This document shows, piece after piece, positions 43,390 to 53,761 of a stretch of DNA of 64,000 bases. The notes beneath the pieces were generated by a model. That model was not told the DNA's origin. It was given only the letters and a program-made list of their open reading frames with translations, and did not search any database. Position 1 is the first letter of the stretch. Every line of letters starts with the position of its first letter. The stretch covers positions 2,145,001-2,209,000 of the forward strand of contig NZ_CP113056.1 in NCBI RefSeq assembly GCF_026625645.1, written 5' to 3'. The stretch comes from Ancylobacter sp. SL191 (lineage in GTDB: Bacteria; Pseudomonadota; Alphaproteobacteria; Rhizobiales; Xanthobacteraceae). The translations under genes and the position numbers were made by a program.

Positions 43390-43716
43390 CGGGGTCGTAC
43401 TCCCGCGTGACGATGACGACCACCGCGCGCGGCCACCGATCCGCGCTACTGTGCCGAGCGATGCGGTCGCAAGGCAATATGGCGGACCCCGCTGTCGTGC
43501 GCATCACACGCAAAACCGCCGGCTGCCGAAACGGAACGCATAGAAACGGGACGTCATGCCGATTTCCCAGCCCCGACGGCCAAGTATAGTTGTGCCGCTT
43601 GCCGACGGTGGGCGGGGTGTCACAATGCGATGATCCCCTCGCGCTATCGCGAGTGGGTACCTCACGCTTCGTCATATCTTGACGGCTGGGCTGGATTGCG
43701 AAGGGAGGGAACCAAG
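43390..43716. other. Divergent promoter gap, Mrp operon / RND operon
   Basis: This 327-base gap has no gene. It holds a 6-bp inverted repeat CTCGCG-CTAT-CGCGAG at 43638-43653, about 65 bases before the adaptor start, which could be a repressor site. Promoters for both operons must lie here; none is clear by eye. Confidence 0.5.
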
Positions 43717-44805
43717 ATGACGACGACGGTAAGACCCTTGGCGATTGTCGTGATGCTCGGCGCGAGCCTGCTCCTCGCGGGATGCGGGGACGAGGCTGAA
43801 GTCGAGGCTCCTGCGCCCCGGCCGGTTCGTGTCGTGACGGTTGAGAAAGGCGTCGGTGGGCAAGTCGCAAGCTTCACCGGCGATGTGCAGGCGCAGGACG
43901 AGGCGTCGCTCGCCTTCCGCGTTTCCGGTCGGATGATCGAACGCAGCGCCAATGTCGGCGATCAGGTCAAGGCCGGTCAGGTCGTCGCCCGGCTCGATCC
44001 GCAAAATGCGCTTAACGCGCTGCGCTCGGCGCAGGCGGCGCTGGCGGCGGCGGAGAGCCAGCTCGTCACCGCGGCCAACACCTTCGGCCGGCAGGAGCAG
44101 CTGCTTGGCAACGGTTTCACGACGCAGGCGAACCATGATGCCGCTCGCACGGCGCTGCAGGCGGCGCAGTCCGGCGTGGATAATGCCGAGGCCCAGCTCA
44201 AGATCGCGCAGGACAATGTCAGCTACACCGAACTCGTCGCCGATGCCGCCGGCACGGTGACGGCGCGCGGCGGAGAGCCCGGCGAGGTGGTGCAGGCCGG
44301 GCAGATGATCCTCCAGCTCGCGCGGCAGGGCGGGCGCGACGCGGTGTTCGACGTCCCGGCGAATATCCTGCGCTCGGCATCGGCCGATCAGGTCATCAGC
44401 GTCACCCTGAGCGACGACCCCGGCGTGAGCGCCACCGGACGGGTGCGCGAGGTGGCGCCGCAGGCGGATCCGGTCACCCGCACCTTCCGCGTGCGGGTCG
44501 GCCTCGACAATCCGCCCGCCGCGATGCGGCTTGGCTCCACCGTCATTGGCCGCGTCGAACTCGGCGCAACCGCCGCAATCGAACTCCCGGCCTCCGCTCT
44601 CACGGCGGTCAATGAGCGGCCGGCCGTCTGGGTGGTCGATCCTGTCACCGGAACGGTGGCACTGCGCAACATCGAGCTGCGCCGCTTCTCGCAGGCCAGT
44701 ATCGCCGTCGAGTCGGGGCTCAGCCCCGGCGAAGTCGTGGTGACGGCGGGTGTTCAGGCACTTCACCCCGGCCAGAAGGTGCGCCTGCTCGGGGCGGGGT
44801 CGTGA
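43717..44805 (+). CDS. RND efflux periplasmic adaptor (lipoprotein)
   Basis: A 362-residue membrane-fusion protein. A lipoprotein signal ends LLLAGC (Cys25). A biotinyl-lipoyl-like segment (SFTGDVQAQDEASLAFRVSG), an alpha-hairpin (AQAALAAAESQLVTAANTF to AEAQLKIAQDN) and a beta-barrel follow. It joins the RND pump to an outer-membrane channel, whose gene is not in the window. GGGAGGG precedes the ATG; its stop overlaps the pump's ATG as TGATG. Confidence 0.9.
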   Translation: MTTTVRPLAIVVMLGASLLLAGCGDEAEVEAPAPRPVRVVTVEKGVGGQVASFTGDVQAQDEASLAFRVSGRMIERSANVGDQVKAGQVVARLDPQNALNALRSAQAALAAAESQLVTAANTFGRQEQLLGNGFTTQANHDAARTALQAAQSGVDNAEAQLKIAQDNVSYTELVADAAGTVTARGGEPGEVVQAGQMILQLARQGGRDAVFDVPANILRSASADQVISVTLSDDPGVSATGRVREVAPQADPVTRTFRVRVGLDNPPAAMRLGSTVIGRVELGATAAIELPASALTAVNERPAVWVVDPVTGTVALRNIELRRFSQASIAVESGLSPGEVVVTAGVQALHPGQKVRLLGAGS

Positions 44806-47800
44806 TGCGGTTCAACCTATCGGAATGGGCCGTCCGGGAACGTTCGCTGGTCATCTTCTTCATGCTGGCGGTGGTGGTGGCCGGCGTCTTCGCCTATACG
44901 CGGCTCGGTCGGGCCGAAGATCCCTCCTTCATCATCAAGACCATGGTGGTGCAGGCGGCGTGGCCCGGGGCGGGCATCGAGGACACGCTCCAGCAGGTCA
45001 CCGAGCGGCTGGAGCGGACGCTGCAGGAAACGCCGCATCTCGACTTCATCCGCAGCTATACCCGCCCGGGCGTCACCACCATCTTCGTGAACCTCAAGGG
45101 CAGCACCACCGCCGATGAGGTGCCGGACGTCTGGTATCACGTGCGCAATAGCATCGGCGACATGGCCCACACCCTGCCGCGCGGGGTGGTCGGGCCGGGC
45201 TTCAACGACGAGTTCGGCGATACGTTCGGGCTGATCTACGGCTTTACCGCCGAGGGCTTCACCCATCGCGAATTGCGCGACTATGTCGAGGCGGCGCGCT
45301 CGAAGCTGCTGCAGGTGCCCGACGTCGCCAAGGTCGAACTCCTGGGCGAGCAGGACGAGCAGATCTTCGTCGAGTTCTCGGTGCGGGAACTTGCCACTCT
45401 CGGCATCAACCGCTCCGCCCTGGTGGCGGCGCTGCGGGCGCAGAATGTCGTACAGCCCTCCGGCACCATTCAGACCGGCGACGAGAAGCTGGTGATCGAC
45501 GTCACCGGCGCCTTCGGCTCCGAACAGGACATCGCCAACATCAATTTCGCGGTGGACGGGCGCATGCTGCGCCTCGCCGACATCGCCACCGTGCGCCGCG
45601 GCTATGCCGACCCGCCGCGCCCGCTGTTCCGCACCAATGGCGAGCCGGCCATTGGCCTGGCCATCGCCATGCGCGAGGGCGGCGACATCCTCCAGCTCGG
45701 CCGCAATGTCGACGCGGCGATGGCGGCAATCACGGCCGAATTGCCTCTCGGCATCGAGCCGCATCTGGTCGCCGACCAGGCGGTGACGGTGGCCGGCGCC
45801 ATCTTCGAATTCATGGAGTCGCTTTGGCAGGCCATCCTCATCATTCTCGTGGTGAGCTTCATCGCGCTCGGCGTGCGCGCCGGCCTCATGGTGGCGCTGA
45901 CCATTCCGCTGACGCTGGCGGGCGTGTTCGCCATCATGTGGCTGCTCAACATCGACATGCAGCGCATTTCGCTCGGCGCGCTCATCATCGCGCTGGCGCT
46001 GATGGTGGATGACGCCATGACCACCACCGACGCCACGCTCGGCCGCCTCGCAGCCGGCGAGCCGAAGGAGGTTGCGGCGGTCTACGCCTTCAAGACCTAC
46101 GCTTTCGCCATGCTGGCCGGAACGCTGGTGACGATCGCCGGCTTCGTGCCGGTGGGCTTCGCCGCCTCCTCGGCCGGCGAATACACCTTCACCTTGTTCG
46201 CGGTGGTCACCATCGCGCTGCTGGTCTCCTGGCTGGTGGCGGTGGTGTTCGCGCCGCTGATCGGCCTTGTCGTCCTGAAGCCCCCGAAGAAGGCTGGCAC
46301 GGGACCAGGGCGTATCATGCAGCTCTATCGCCGCCTGCTCTCGGCGGCGCTCACCGCCCGCTGGCTGACCATCGCCATCACGCTCGCCCTCTTCGTCCTG
46401 GCCGTGCTGGCGCTGCCGCTGATCCCGCGCCAGTTTTTCCCCTCCTCCGACCGGCCGGAACTGCTGGTCGACCTGCAACTGCCGCAGAACGCTTCCATCT
46501 ACGCCACCGAACGCGCCATGACGCGGCTCGACGCGGCGCTGAAGAATGACCCCGACGTGGAACGCTGGAGCGGCTATGTCGGGCGCGGCGCCATCCGCTT
46601 CTACCTGCCGCTTAACGCCCAGCTGCCCAATGATTTCTTCGGCCAAGCGGTGATTGTGGCCAAGGATGTGGAGGCGCGCCAGCGACTGGAGGCAAAGCTG
46701 GCGAAGCTGCTGGCCGAGCAGTTTCCCAATGTGGTGAGCCGCGTCTCGCCGCTGGAGCTGGGCCCGCCGGTCGGTTGGCCGATCCAGTATCGCGTGGTCG
46801 GGCCCGATCTCGGGCAGGTGCGCGACATCGCCTTCAAGCTGGCCGAGGTCATTGCCGCCGATCCGCTGACGCGGGCGGTGAATTATGACTGGATCGAGCC
46901 GGCGCGCGAAATCCGCATCCGCGTCGACCAGGATCAGGCGCGGCTGCTCGGCCTCTCCACCGAGGCCATCGGCTCGGTTCTGAACACCGTGGTCACCGGC
47001 GCACCGGTGACCCAGGTACGCGATGACATCTATCTCGTGGACGTTGTGCTGCGCGCCACCGACGAGCAGCGTGTCTCGCTCGACACGCTGCGCACGCTTG
47101 AGGTGCCGCTGCCCGGCGGGCGCACCGTGCCGCTCAGCCAGTTCGCCAGCTTCGACTATGAACAGACCTATCCGCTGGTGTGGCGCCGCGACCGGCAGCC
47201 CGCGCTGACGGTGCAGTCCGACATCGCCCCCGCCGAGTTGCCGGAGACGGTGGTGAGCCAGTTGGCGCCCGCGATCGACGCCCTGGCGAAGACCCTTCCG
47301 GCGGGCTACCGCATCGAGACCGGCGGCACGGTGGAGGAGAGCGCGGCCTCGCTGGCCTCCGTCATGGCGGTGCTGCCGCTGATGATCCTCATCATGCTCG
47401 TCGTCCTGATGCTCCAGCTCAGGCGCTTCTCACTGACCTCACTGGTCGTCAGCGTTGCTCCCCTTGGACTCATCGGCGTGGTGCTGGCGCTGCTGGTTTC
47501 CGGGCGCCCGCTCGGCTTCGTCGCCATCCTCGGCGTGCTGGCGCTGATCGGGATGATCATAAAAAACGCTGTGATTCTCATAGGTCAGATCGAATCCGAG
47601 CGCGCCGCCGGCAAGTCGGCGCGCGAGGCGGTGATCGACGCGGCCTGCGCCCGCTTCACCCCGATCATGCTGACAGCGCTATCCACCGTGCTCGGCATGA
47701 TCCCCATCGCCCCCACTGTCTTCTGGGGCCCCATGGCCTTCGCCATCATGGGCGGGCTGATGGTGGCCACACTGCTCACACTGGTCTTCCTGCCGGCTCT

Positions 47801-47843
47801 CTATCTGGCGACGATCGGGCGGGAACGCCGATTGCCGGGGTAA
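44805..47843 (+). CDS. RND efflux pump, inner-membrane transporter
   Basis: A 1,012-residue pump with 12 membrane helices in two repeats and two large periplasmic loops. The proton-relay aspartates are in helix 4 (LIIALALMVDDAMTTTDATL). PGAGIEDTLQQVTERLE and the helix-11 GMIIKNAVILIGQIESERAAG are typical of the HAE/AcrB group. The substrate range is unknown. The MVDDAMTTTDA variant places it with adaptor-RND pairs of alphaproteobacteria rather than with AcrB itself. Confidence 0.92.
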   Translation: MRFNLSEWAVRERSLVIFFMLAVVVAGVFAYTRLGRAEDPSFIIKTMVVQAAWPGAGIEDTLQQVTERLERTLQETPHLDFIRSYTRPGVTTIFVNLKGSTTADEVPDVWYHVRNSIGDMAHTLPRGVVGPGFNDEFGDTFGLIYGFTAEGFTHRELRDYVEAARSKLLQVPDVAKVELLGEQDEQIFVEFSVRELATLGINRSALVAALRAQNVVQPSGTIQTGDEKLVIDVTGAFGSEQDIANINFAVDGRMLRLADIATVRRGYADPPRPLFRTNGEPAIGLAIAMREGGDILQLGRNVDAAMAAITAELPLGIEPHLVADQAVTVAGAIFEFMESLWQAILIILVVSFIALGVRAGLMVALTIPLTLAGVFAIMWLLNIDMQRISLGALIIALALMVDDAMTTTDATLGRLAAGEPKEVAAVYAFKTYAFAMLAGTLVTIAGFVPVGFAASSAGEYTFTLFAVVTIALLVSWLVAVVFAPLIGLVVLKPPKKAGTGPGRIMQLYRRLLSAALTARWLTIAITLALFVLAVLALPLIPRQFFPSSDRPELLVDLQLPQNASIYATERAMTRLDAALKNDPDVERWSGYVGRGAIRFYLPLNAQLPNDFFGQAVIVAKDVEARQRLEAKLAKLLAEQFPNVVSRVSPLELGPPVGWPIQYRVVGPDLGQVRDIAFKLAEVIAADPLTRAVNYDWIEPAREIRIRVDQDQARLLGLSTEAIGSVLNTVVTGAPVTQVRDDIYLVDVVLRATDEQRVSLDTLRTLEVPLPGGRTVPLSQFASFDYEQTYPLVWRRDRQPALTVQSDIAPAELPETVVSQLAPAIDALAKTLPAGYRIETGGTVEESAASLASVMAVLPLMILIMLVVLMLQLRRFSLTSLVVSVAPLGLIGVVLALLVSGRPLGFVAILGVLALIGMIIKNAVILIGQIESERAAGKSAREAVIDAACARFTPIMLTALSTVLGMIPIAPTVFWGPMAFAIMGGLMVATLLTLVFLPALYLATIGRERRLPG

Positions 47844-48523
47844 GACCGGCGGTCAACAGGCGCTAGCGGCCAAGCGCGTTTGAGATGGCATAGGAAGCGG
47901 TCAGCCGGCGCGGGATCCCCGAGAAAGGCATGGGTTTTCCGTTCCCCGGGAGGCGCGATCCTCGGGCCCGCCAATAGTGCCGGGAATGGGCGCCATCCAA
48001 GTGTAGGAGGCGATAACGGGAGCACAGATCCACGAGGCGTTTGACAACCTTATTTTAGGGGAACCCCGGCTCGGTGGCGTCCGGCGGCATCGGAGCGTGA
48101 CGTCTCCGGTGACAGGCTAGACCGAGTTGTGACGGCATCGGGGAGTAGGGGCTAAGAGGGCGTAGCGGATCGGATGCGCATCCTGGAGTGCCGCAGCGAA
48201 CACGTAGTTCGCGCTTTCATCCACGTCGGTGCGCCACTTTCTACAAAAAATCAGTGACTTATCTACCTCACGCTTCCGGGCTGTCGGGCTTCGGCGCGCC
48301 GCGAAAGCGTGTCGCCACGCTGGCATGTCACGTGCCGGGATTCGCGCCGCGCACCCGTTGTGCCCCGCCGGTTCAGGGGCGGTTCCGCGCGGTTCAGCGC
48401 TAGGCAAGCTTGTCTTTGTATTCAACGTCGCTTCACCATTGGATTACCTTAGGGTAGCCTCATGGTTTCTGGCAGGGCTTGCGAACCTGGGACGGATCCA
48501 GGATCGACGCGGGAGAGTGGCCG
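47844..48523. other. 680-base intergenic region with the third att copy
   Basis: No supported gene. The region carries the 57-base att-proximal repeat (48183-48239) and then AT-richer sequence. A minus-strand open frame through the repeat is discussed as rejected. A promoter for the large exported protein should lie near 48400-48510, but I cannot place it. Confidence 0.55.
48183..48239. repeat. 57-base att-proximal repeat, copy 2, ending in att core copy 3
   Basis: Matches 26941-26997 at 51 of 57 positions and ends in GGTGCGCCACTT (48228-48239), the first 12 bases of the att 17-mer. The AACTA part is replaced by TCTAC. I take it as the right limit of the island complex, with less certainty than the junction at 27 kb. 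Confidence 0.65.
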
Positions 48524-51500
48524 TTGACGACGCTGACGCTCAATCTGACTGCGACCCTCCAGTCCACGCTCACCGCCGGTGGCGCAAGCAACGGTGTGTC
48601 CGCTTATGCGGTCTATTTCGACACGAACGGCGCGGCGAACTTCACCACGCTGGTCGACAATGGCACGCTGCAGGGCACGGGCAGCTACGTCATCAATCTG
48701 CCGACCATGCCGGCGGGCAAGATTTACTTCCTGATCCAGAGCCAGGACAGCTCCGAGCCCTATGACCTGACCACGCTGATCCAGGATCAGGCCGACATCA
48801 ACTGGGCCAACGCCGCGACCTGGGGCGTGCGCTACGACAGCTTCGAGTTCTCGCTTGAAGGCCAGACGGGCGATGCCGGCAACCTGACCTCGGTGGAGAG
48901 CTTCGGCCTGCCGATGGCGGTCGAGGTCGAGTATCAGGACGGCGGCGGAACGGTGCAGGCCACCGATACGCGGGGCTACGACGTCTCGGGCAGCACGTTC
49001 TTCGCCAATCTCAACGGTACCGCGCCGGGAGTGCTCTACACCTACACGGACGGCGCGCTGGCGGGCCAGACCCGCATGGCGATCGGTCCCGCTACCTCGG
49101 TGGTGCCCGGTTCCGGCTCGACATCGTTCCAGGCGAGCGACTGGGACAGCTATATCGACAGCCTGCAGACGCAATCCGGGACCACCGGGGTCTTCATTTC
49201 CGGCTTCTTCAACGGCGCGGTGGACGCCAACAACGTCTATCACAATGCCGGCTATTACAGCTACGAGCTGACCTGGGACCCGACGCACCAGAACCTGGAC
49301 AACACGACCGGCACCTTCTGGCTCTCCCCGACCGACAGCCAGGTTTCCGGCTACAGCACGATTGCCGGCTTCAGCCAGATCCAGGGCTATATCCAGATCA
49401 CGCCGGACCAGCTGGCCAACAGCATCTATTCGACGCTCGGCTCGGCCTATATCTATTCCGACCCCACTGACGCGCAGCCCTACAACATCGCGCTCTCCCC
49501 CGGCGCCATGAACACCGGCGCGAACAACCAGTGGGGCGAGGTTCTCACCCAGTTCCTGACCGGCTTCTCCGCCGGCTATATCGGCATGAGCGGTGCGTCG
49601 CTGAATTCCGGCGTCACGCAGCCGATTGATCTCAGCAACAACATCAACTGGGATCCGACCTACGCCTTCAATCAGAATCTGGCCGGCGGCGACGTGTCGG
49701 AACGTGTCGACCCCTATTCGAACCTGTTCTTCCTCAACAGCAACTCCTACGGGTCGAACTACTCCGACAATCTCATGTCGGCCTACAGCACGGGCGGGCC
49801 GCTCATCAGCCTGTACAGCCCGTACACCTCGGCCGATGTCAGCAACATCAACCTGACCATCTTCGACGATAGCGAGACACCCACGGGCTATGTGACGCCC
49901 ACCATCTATAACTACATCAATACGGGGGGCGGGTTCGATGATGCCGTCGCCACCACCTCCGGCATCAGCATCGGCCTGAATTTCTTCAACCAGCTGGTGA
50001 TGCTGGACGACACGACGGCGAGCCTCACCTTGCGGTTCCAGACCGCCGATGGCTGGCAGGAACTGGAGCTTTCCGCCGCCGCCAATACCAGCGCCGGCAA
50101 TCCCGGCAGCCTGTGGGATGACTGGACCATCGTCCAGAACGGCGACGGCACCTATTCCGTCAGCGCCGGCGGCAATGCGCAGACCACCGGCTCGCTGGTC
50201 ATCACCAATCCCCCCGCCCCGGCCAATGGCGTCGCCTGGTATCAGATCGTCGTCCATGACGTGGACGATCCCGATGGCACGGCGGCGAACGCCAAGACCT
50301 TCAATCTCTACGCCACCACGTCCAACTCGCTGTTCGTCAACCCCGCCTATACCGGACAGGCCGGATCGCTGGCGGTGGACGGGCTGGCGATCGTCGCGCC
50401 CCAGGCGAGCAGCAGCGCCACCATCCTGACCTTCGCGGTGGACTTTCTCTACGCGGCGACCTCGACCATTGATCCCTCGCTGCTGACCACCAACCTCCCG
50501 GACGCGCTCAGCATCTTCAACAGCATGCACGGTGTCGGTACGCTGCCGACCGCGGCCGTGGTGGGCGACATGTCGACCGGCAGCTTCGTCGCCGGCAGCG
50601 GGCAGACCACGACCACCGCGCCGGTCGCCGCGTTGCAGTCGGGCGAGCTCGCCTTTGGCTGGACCGGCTACAACCCGCTGGCCTGGACGACCAACGCCAA
50701 TAGCGACCCCATCGGCTCGTCCTGGATCAGCCAGTACAGCAACAAGATCGGCGCGGGAAACCTTGCGCGGCTGACCTTCGCTGGCACATCCCTAGCCCCG
50801 GTGATGGCGCTGGGCGACATTGACGGGCAATGGCTCTCGGGCACGCAGAACTTCGGCAATGGCACCTACACGGCGACCTTCACGGAGTATCTGGCCAGCG
50901 ACACGGTCTTCGCCAACCCGCTGACGCCGGTCTCCAGCACGCTGAACTTCACCGTCAACGTCGCGGAGGTCGACCTGCTCACTGCCGGCAGCGGGCAGGC
51001 GCTGGCGCTGGACGATGGGGGCACTGTCGCCGGCAACTGGATCCGCTTCGAGACGCTGTCCAGCGGGAGCGGTGGTCTTCCCCCGGATGCCACGCTGATA
51101 CTGTACGCGACCGACGCCAGCGGCAATCTCGTCGCCCGCGACGGCACGACGCCGGGCGTGACCTTGTCGGAGGCGACGCTCGGCAAGATCGGCAACGTCC
51201 TGAGCGACCTGGATGCGCAGCTTCTGTCCGGCAGCCAGCACGTCTATCTCGGCGCGGGCCAGCAATTGCGCTTTGCGGTGCAGAGCGGCAGCGGGGCCAC
51301 CGACATGGCGCCCAATGTGGTGATCGGCGTTCACTCGGATGGCACGGCTGACATCCATATCGATGATTTCAGGCTCTCGGCCGTGAGCGACAACACGTTG
51401 AGCGGCGGCGCCGAGCTGGCGTCGGGCCAGCATCGCTATGATGAGGCGCTGGTCTATCTCACCCATGGCGCCATGATCGAGGTGGAGTTGACCGGCAGCT

Positions 51501-51892
51501 CCGCGAACACCAACACGCTGGGCTTCGTGCGTTTCGACGTGGACGCGCAGGGCAATTTGAGCGTCGACGGCGTCGCCTATGGCAATACCGACACGTTTCG
51601 CGCGGCGGTGGTCGACAATCTCGATCCCGGCTTCCTGGTGGCGCGCGGCGGGCAGACCGCGATCGATCAGACGTGGACCGTCCAGGGCAGTGATGGCTAC
51701 TACGCCCCGGTTCTGCTGACGCAGAGTGGCGAGATTTTCGTGCCAGGCGCCGGCAATTCCGGCGGCAACGAATACATCCGCATCTTCGGCGAGAACATGT
51801 TCGGCTTTGAGGATCTGACCGCCGCGCAGAATTCAGATTTCGACTACAACGACATGGCGATGAAGCTGACGCCCATGCAGTCGATCTTCTGA
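48524..51892 (+). CDS. Large exported protein, GH64-like N-terminus and DUF4114-like C-terminus; likely type I secretion substrate
   Basis: About 1,122 residues, rich in Thr, Ser, Gly, Asn and Asp, with almost no Cys and no N-terminal signal peptide. Residues 20-340 (DSFEFSLEGQTGDAG, SVESFGLPMAVEVEY) resemble the beta-1,3-glucanase GH64/thaumatin-like sandwich. The last 60 residues (FGENMFGFEDLTAAQNSDFD, YNDMAM) match DUF4114, found at the end of many secreted alphaproteobacterial proteins. There are no RTX nonapeptides. The TTG at 48524 follows GGGAG; no ATG fits. The ABC and HlyD genes directly downstream imply export by type I secretion. Function is inferred. Confidence 0.72.
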   Translation: MTTLTLNLTATLQSTLTAGGASNGVSAYAVYFDTNGAANFTTLVDNGTLQGTGSYVINLPTMPAGKIYFLIQSQDSSEPYDLTTLIQDQADINWANAATWGVRYDSFEFSLEGQTGDAGNLTSVESFGLPMAVEVEYQDGGGTVQATDTRGYDVSGSTFFANLNGTAPGVLYTYTDGALAGQTRMAIGPATSVVPGSGSTSFQASDWDSYIDSLQTQSGTTGVFISGFFNGAVDANNVYHNAGYYSYELTWDPTHQNLDNTTGTFWLSPTDSQVSGYSTIAGFSQIQGYIQITPDQLANSIYSTLGSAYIYSDPTDAQPYNIALSPGAMNTGANNQWGEVLTQFLTGFSAGYIGMSGASLNSGVTQPIDLSNNINWDPTYAFNQNLAGGDVSERVDPYSNLFFLNSNSYGSNYSDNLMSAYSTGGPLISLYSPYTSADVSNINLTIFDDSETPTGYVTPTIYNYINTGGGFDDAVATTSGISIGLNFFNQLVMLDDTTASLTLRFQTADGWQELELSAAANTSAGNPGSLWDDWTIVQNGDGTYSVSAGGNAQTTGSLVITNPPAPANGVAWYQIVVHDVDDPDGTAANAKTFNLYATTSNSLFVNPAYTGQAGSLAVDGLAIVAPQASSSATILTFAVDFLYAATSTIDPSLLTTNLPDALSIFNSMHGVGTLPTAAVVGDMSTGSFVAGSGQTTTTAPVAALQSGELAFGWTGYNPLAWTTNANSDPIGSSWISQYSNKIGAGNLARLTFAGTSLAPVMALGDIDGQWLSGTQNFGNGTYTATFTEYLASDTVFANPLTPVSSTLNFTVNVAEVDLLTAGSGQALALDDGGTVAGNWIRFETLSSGSGGLPPDATLILYATDASGNLVARDGTTPGVTLSEATLGKIGNVLSDLDAQLLSGSQHVYLGAGQQLRFAVQSGSGATDMAPNVVIGVHSDGTADIHIDDFRLSAVSDNTLSGGAELASGQHRYDEALVYLTHGAMIEVELTGSSANTNTLGFVRFDVDAQGNLSVDGVAYGNTDTFRAAVVDNLDPGFLVARGGQTAIDQTWTVQGSDGYYAPVLLTQSGEIFVPGAGNSGGNEYIRIFGENMFGFEDLTAAQNSDFDYNDMAMKLTPMQSIF

Positions 51893-51988
51893 GGGGGTCG
51901 GCAGAGGCAGGCGCCTCGCGTAGAGAGTTCTCGCGGACATCCGGTCGGCCTGTGAGGCGAGCGGACGGCGAGGTTGAGGGGGCGTTAC

Positions 51989-53761
51989 GTGTTCGCGCAT
52001 CGGGGCCAAACGGGGCCGACGGAAAAGATCGAGACCGCGCTGACCGCCGCCCTGCGCTCCGCCCGTCGCGGCTTCACGGCCGTCATTGTCTTCAGCTTCT
52101 TCATCAATGTGCTCGGCCTCGCCGGGCCGATCTACATGATGCAGATCTATGACCGCGTGCTGGGCAGCCGGAACCTGTCGACGCTGGCCGTGCTCACGCT
52201 GCTGATCGCCTTTCTTTACGCGGTCAGCGCCATCCTCGAATGGCTGCGCGCGTCGCTGCTGGTCCGGGCGGGTCTCGGCTTCGACCGCGAGGTGGCCGGT
52301 CCTGTGTTCAACGCGGTGCATCGCGCCTGCCTGCGCCGGCCATCCTCCGCCCATACGCAGGCGCTGCGCGACGTCGATACCGTCCGCGACTATCTGTCGA
52401 GCGGACTGATCGTCCTGTGCGACCTGCCCTGGGTGCCGATCTACATCCTCGTCGCCACCGCTCTCAGCCCCTGGTACGGCGCCATCGCGGTGGTGAGCTG
52501 CCTGCTGTCCGGCGCCCTCGCTTTCGTCAATGACCGCTGGACGCGCGGTCTGTTCGATGAGGCCACTCACGCCGGCATGTCCGCCGCCAATCAGGCGATC
52601 ACCACCTTCCGCAATGCGGAAGTGCTCCGGCCCATGGGGATGCTGGGCAATCTGCGGGCGCAATGGGGCCAGCGCCGCGACACAGCCTTGGCCTCGCAGG
52701 CCGCGGCGATGGACCGGCGCGGCCTGTTGCTTGCCGCCTCGCATTACAACCGCCTGCTCACCCAGAGCCTGATCCTCGGCCTCGGCGCCTATCTCGCCAT
52801 CCAGCGGGAGATTTCGCCGGGCGTGATCATTGCCGGCTCGATCATCGTCGGCCGCTGCACCCAGCCGATCGAAATGGCGATCGGCAATTGGAAGGCCCTG
52901 CTGGGGGCGCGCTCGGCCTTCCGCCGGGTGCAGGATATGCTGCGCGCCGTGCCGGACGAAGCGCCCGCCATCCGCCTGCCGGACCCCAAGGGCGCCCTGC
53001 AGATGGAGAACGTGTTCGCCCATGCGCCGGGCACCGACGTTCCGGTGCTGCGCGGCATCAGCTTCGCCCTGCCGGCGGGAAAGGTGCTCGGCATCATCGG
53101 TCCGAGCGCGGCGGGAAAGTCGTCGCTGGCCCGTCTTATCGTCGGCGCCTGGCAACCGACGGCGGGAACGGTGAGGCTCGACGGATCGGATCTGCGGCAC
53201 TGGGATCCCGATCAGCTCGGTCCGCGTCTCGGCTATCTGCCGCAGGATGTAGAGCTGTTTCACGGCACCATCGCCGACAATATCGGCCGCTTCGGCGTGC
53301 GCGATGACGCGAAGGTGGTGCAGGCCGCGCAGATCGCCGGCACCCATGAACTCATCCAGCGGCTGCCGCGCGGCTACGCCACGGATATCGGCGAGGCGGG
53401 CGCGTCGCTGTCCGGCGGCCAGCGCCAGCGCATCGCTCTCGCCCGCGCACTCTACGACCTGCCGGCTCTGGTGGTTCTCGACGAGCCCAATGCCGGCCTC
53501 GACGCGGCCGGCGAGCAGGCGCTGATCCGCGCCGTGCAGGAGCTCTCCCGCGCCGGACGCACGGTCGTGCTGATCACGCATGTGGCCAGCATGCTCAGCC
53601 TTTGCGACGTCGTTCTGGTCCTCAATGAAGGGGTGATGAGCGGCTTCGGTCCGCGCGACGAGGTGCTCGCCAAGCTGCGCGCGCCGCGCCTCGTCGCGGC
53701 ACCGGCTACGGCCCCGCCAGCCGGCCGGTCGGCGGGCAGCGCGGCTGCCGGGGAGGCATGA
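51989..53761 (+). CDS. Type I secretion ABC transporter (PrtD family)
   Basis: About 590 residues: a six-helix membrane domain (SFFINVLGLAGPIYMMQIYD at its start) and an ATPase with Walker A GPSAAGKSS, LSGGQRQRIALARAL and Walker B LVVLDEPNAGLD. There is no C39 peptidase domain, as in PrtD/LapB-like exporters of C-terminal-signal proteins. The GTG at 51989 has GAGGGGG six bases upstream; an in-frame TTG at 51974 is an alternative. It overlaps the adaptor gene by ATGA. No TolC-type gene is present. Confidence 0.9.
   Translation: MFAHRGQTGPTEKIETALTAALRSARRGFTAVIVFSFFINVLGLAGPIYMMQIYDRVLGSRNLSTLAVLTLLIAFLYAVSAILEWLRASLLVRAGLGFDREVAGPVFNAVHRACLRRPSSAHTQALRDVDTVRDYLSSGLIVLCDLPWVPIYILVATALSPWYGAIAVVSCLLSGALAFVNDRWTRGLFDEATHAGMSAANQAITTFRNAEVLRPMGMLGNLRAQWGQRRDTALASQAAAMDRRGLLLAASHYNRLLTQSLILGLGAYLAIQREISPGVIIAGSIIVGRCTQPIEMAIGNWKALLGARSAFRRVQDMLRAVPDEAPAIRLPDPKGALQMENVFAHAPGTDVPVLRGISFALPAGKVLGIIGPSAAGKSSLARLIVGAWQPTAGTVRLDGSDLRHWDPDQLGPRLGYLPQDVELFHGTIADNIGRFGVRDDAKVVQAAQIAGTHELIQRLPRGYATDIGEAGASLSGGQRQRIALARALYDLPALVVLDEPNAGLDAAGEQALIRAVQELSRAGRTVVLITHVASMLSLCDVVLVLNEGVMSGFGPRDEVLAKLRAPRLVAAPATAPPAGRSAGSAAAGEA

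Noticed and set aside
44817..46646. 609-codon minus-strand open frame across the RND pump gene
   Set aside because: Shadow of the RND coding sequence; charged low-complexity product with no motif.
48117..48425. Minus-strand frame through the att-proximal repeat, ending with NYVFAAALQDAHP
   Set aside because: The copy at 26.9 kb also reads NYVFAPALQ, which is intriguing, but the frames diverge after about 20 codons, have no ribosome site and share no family. I keep it as a DNA repeat; it may be the tail of a lost gene.
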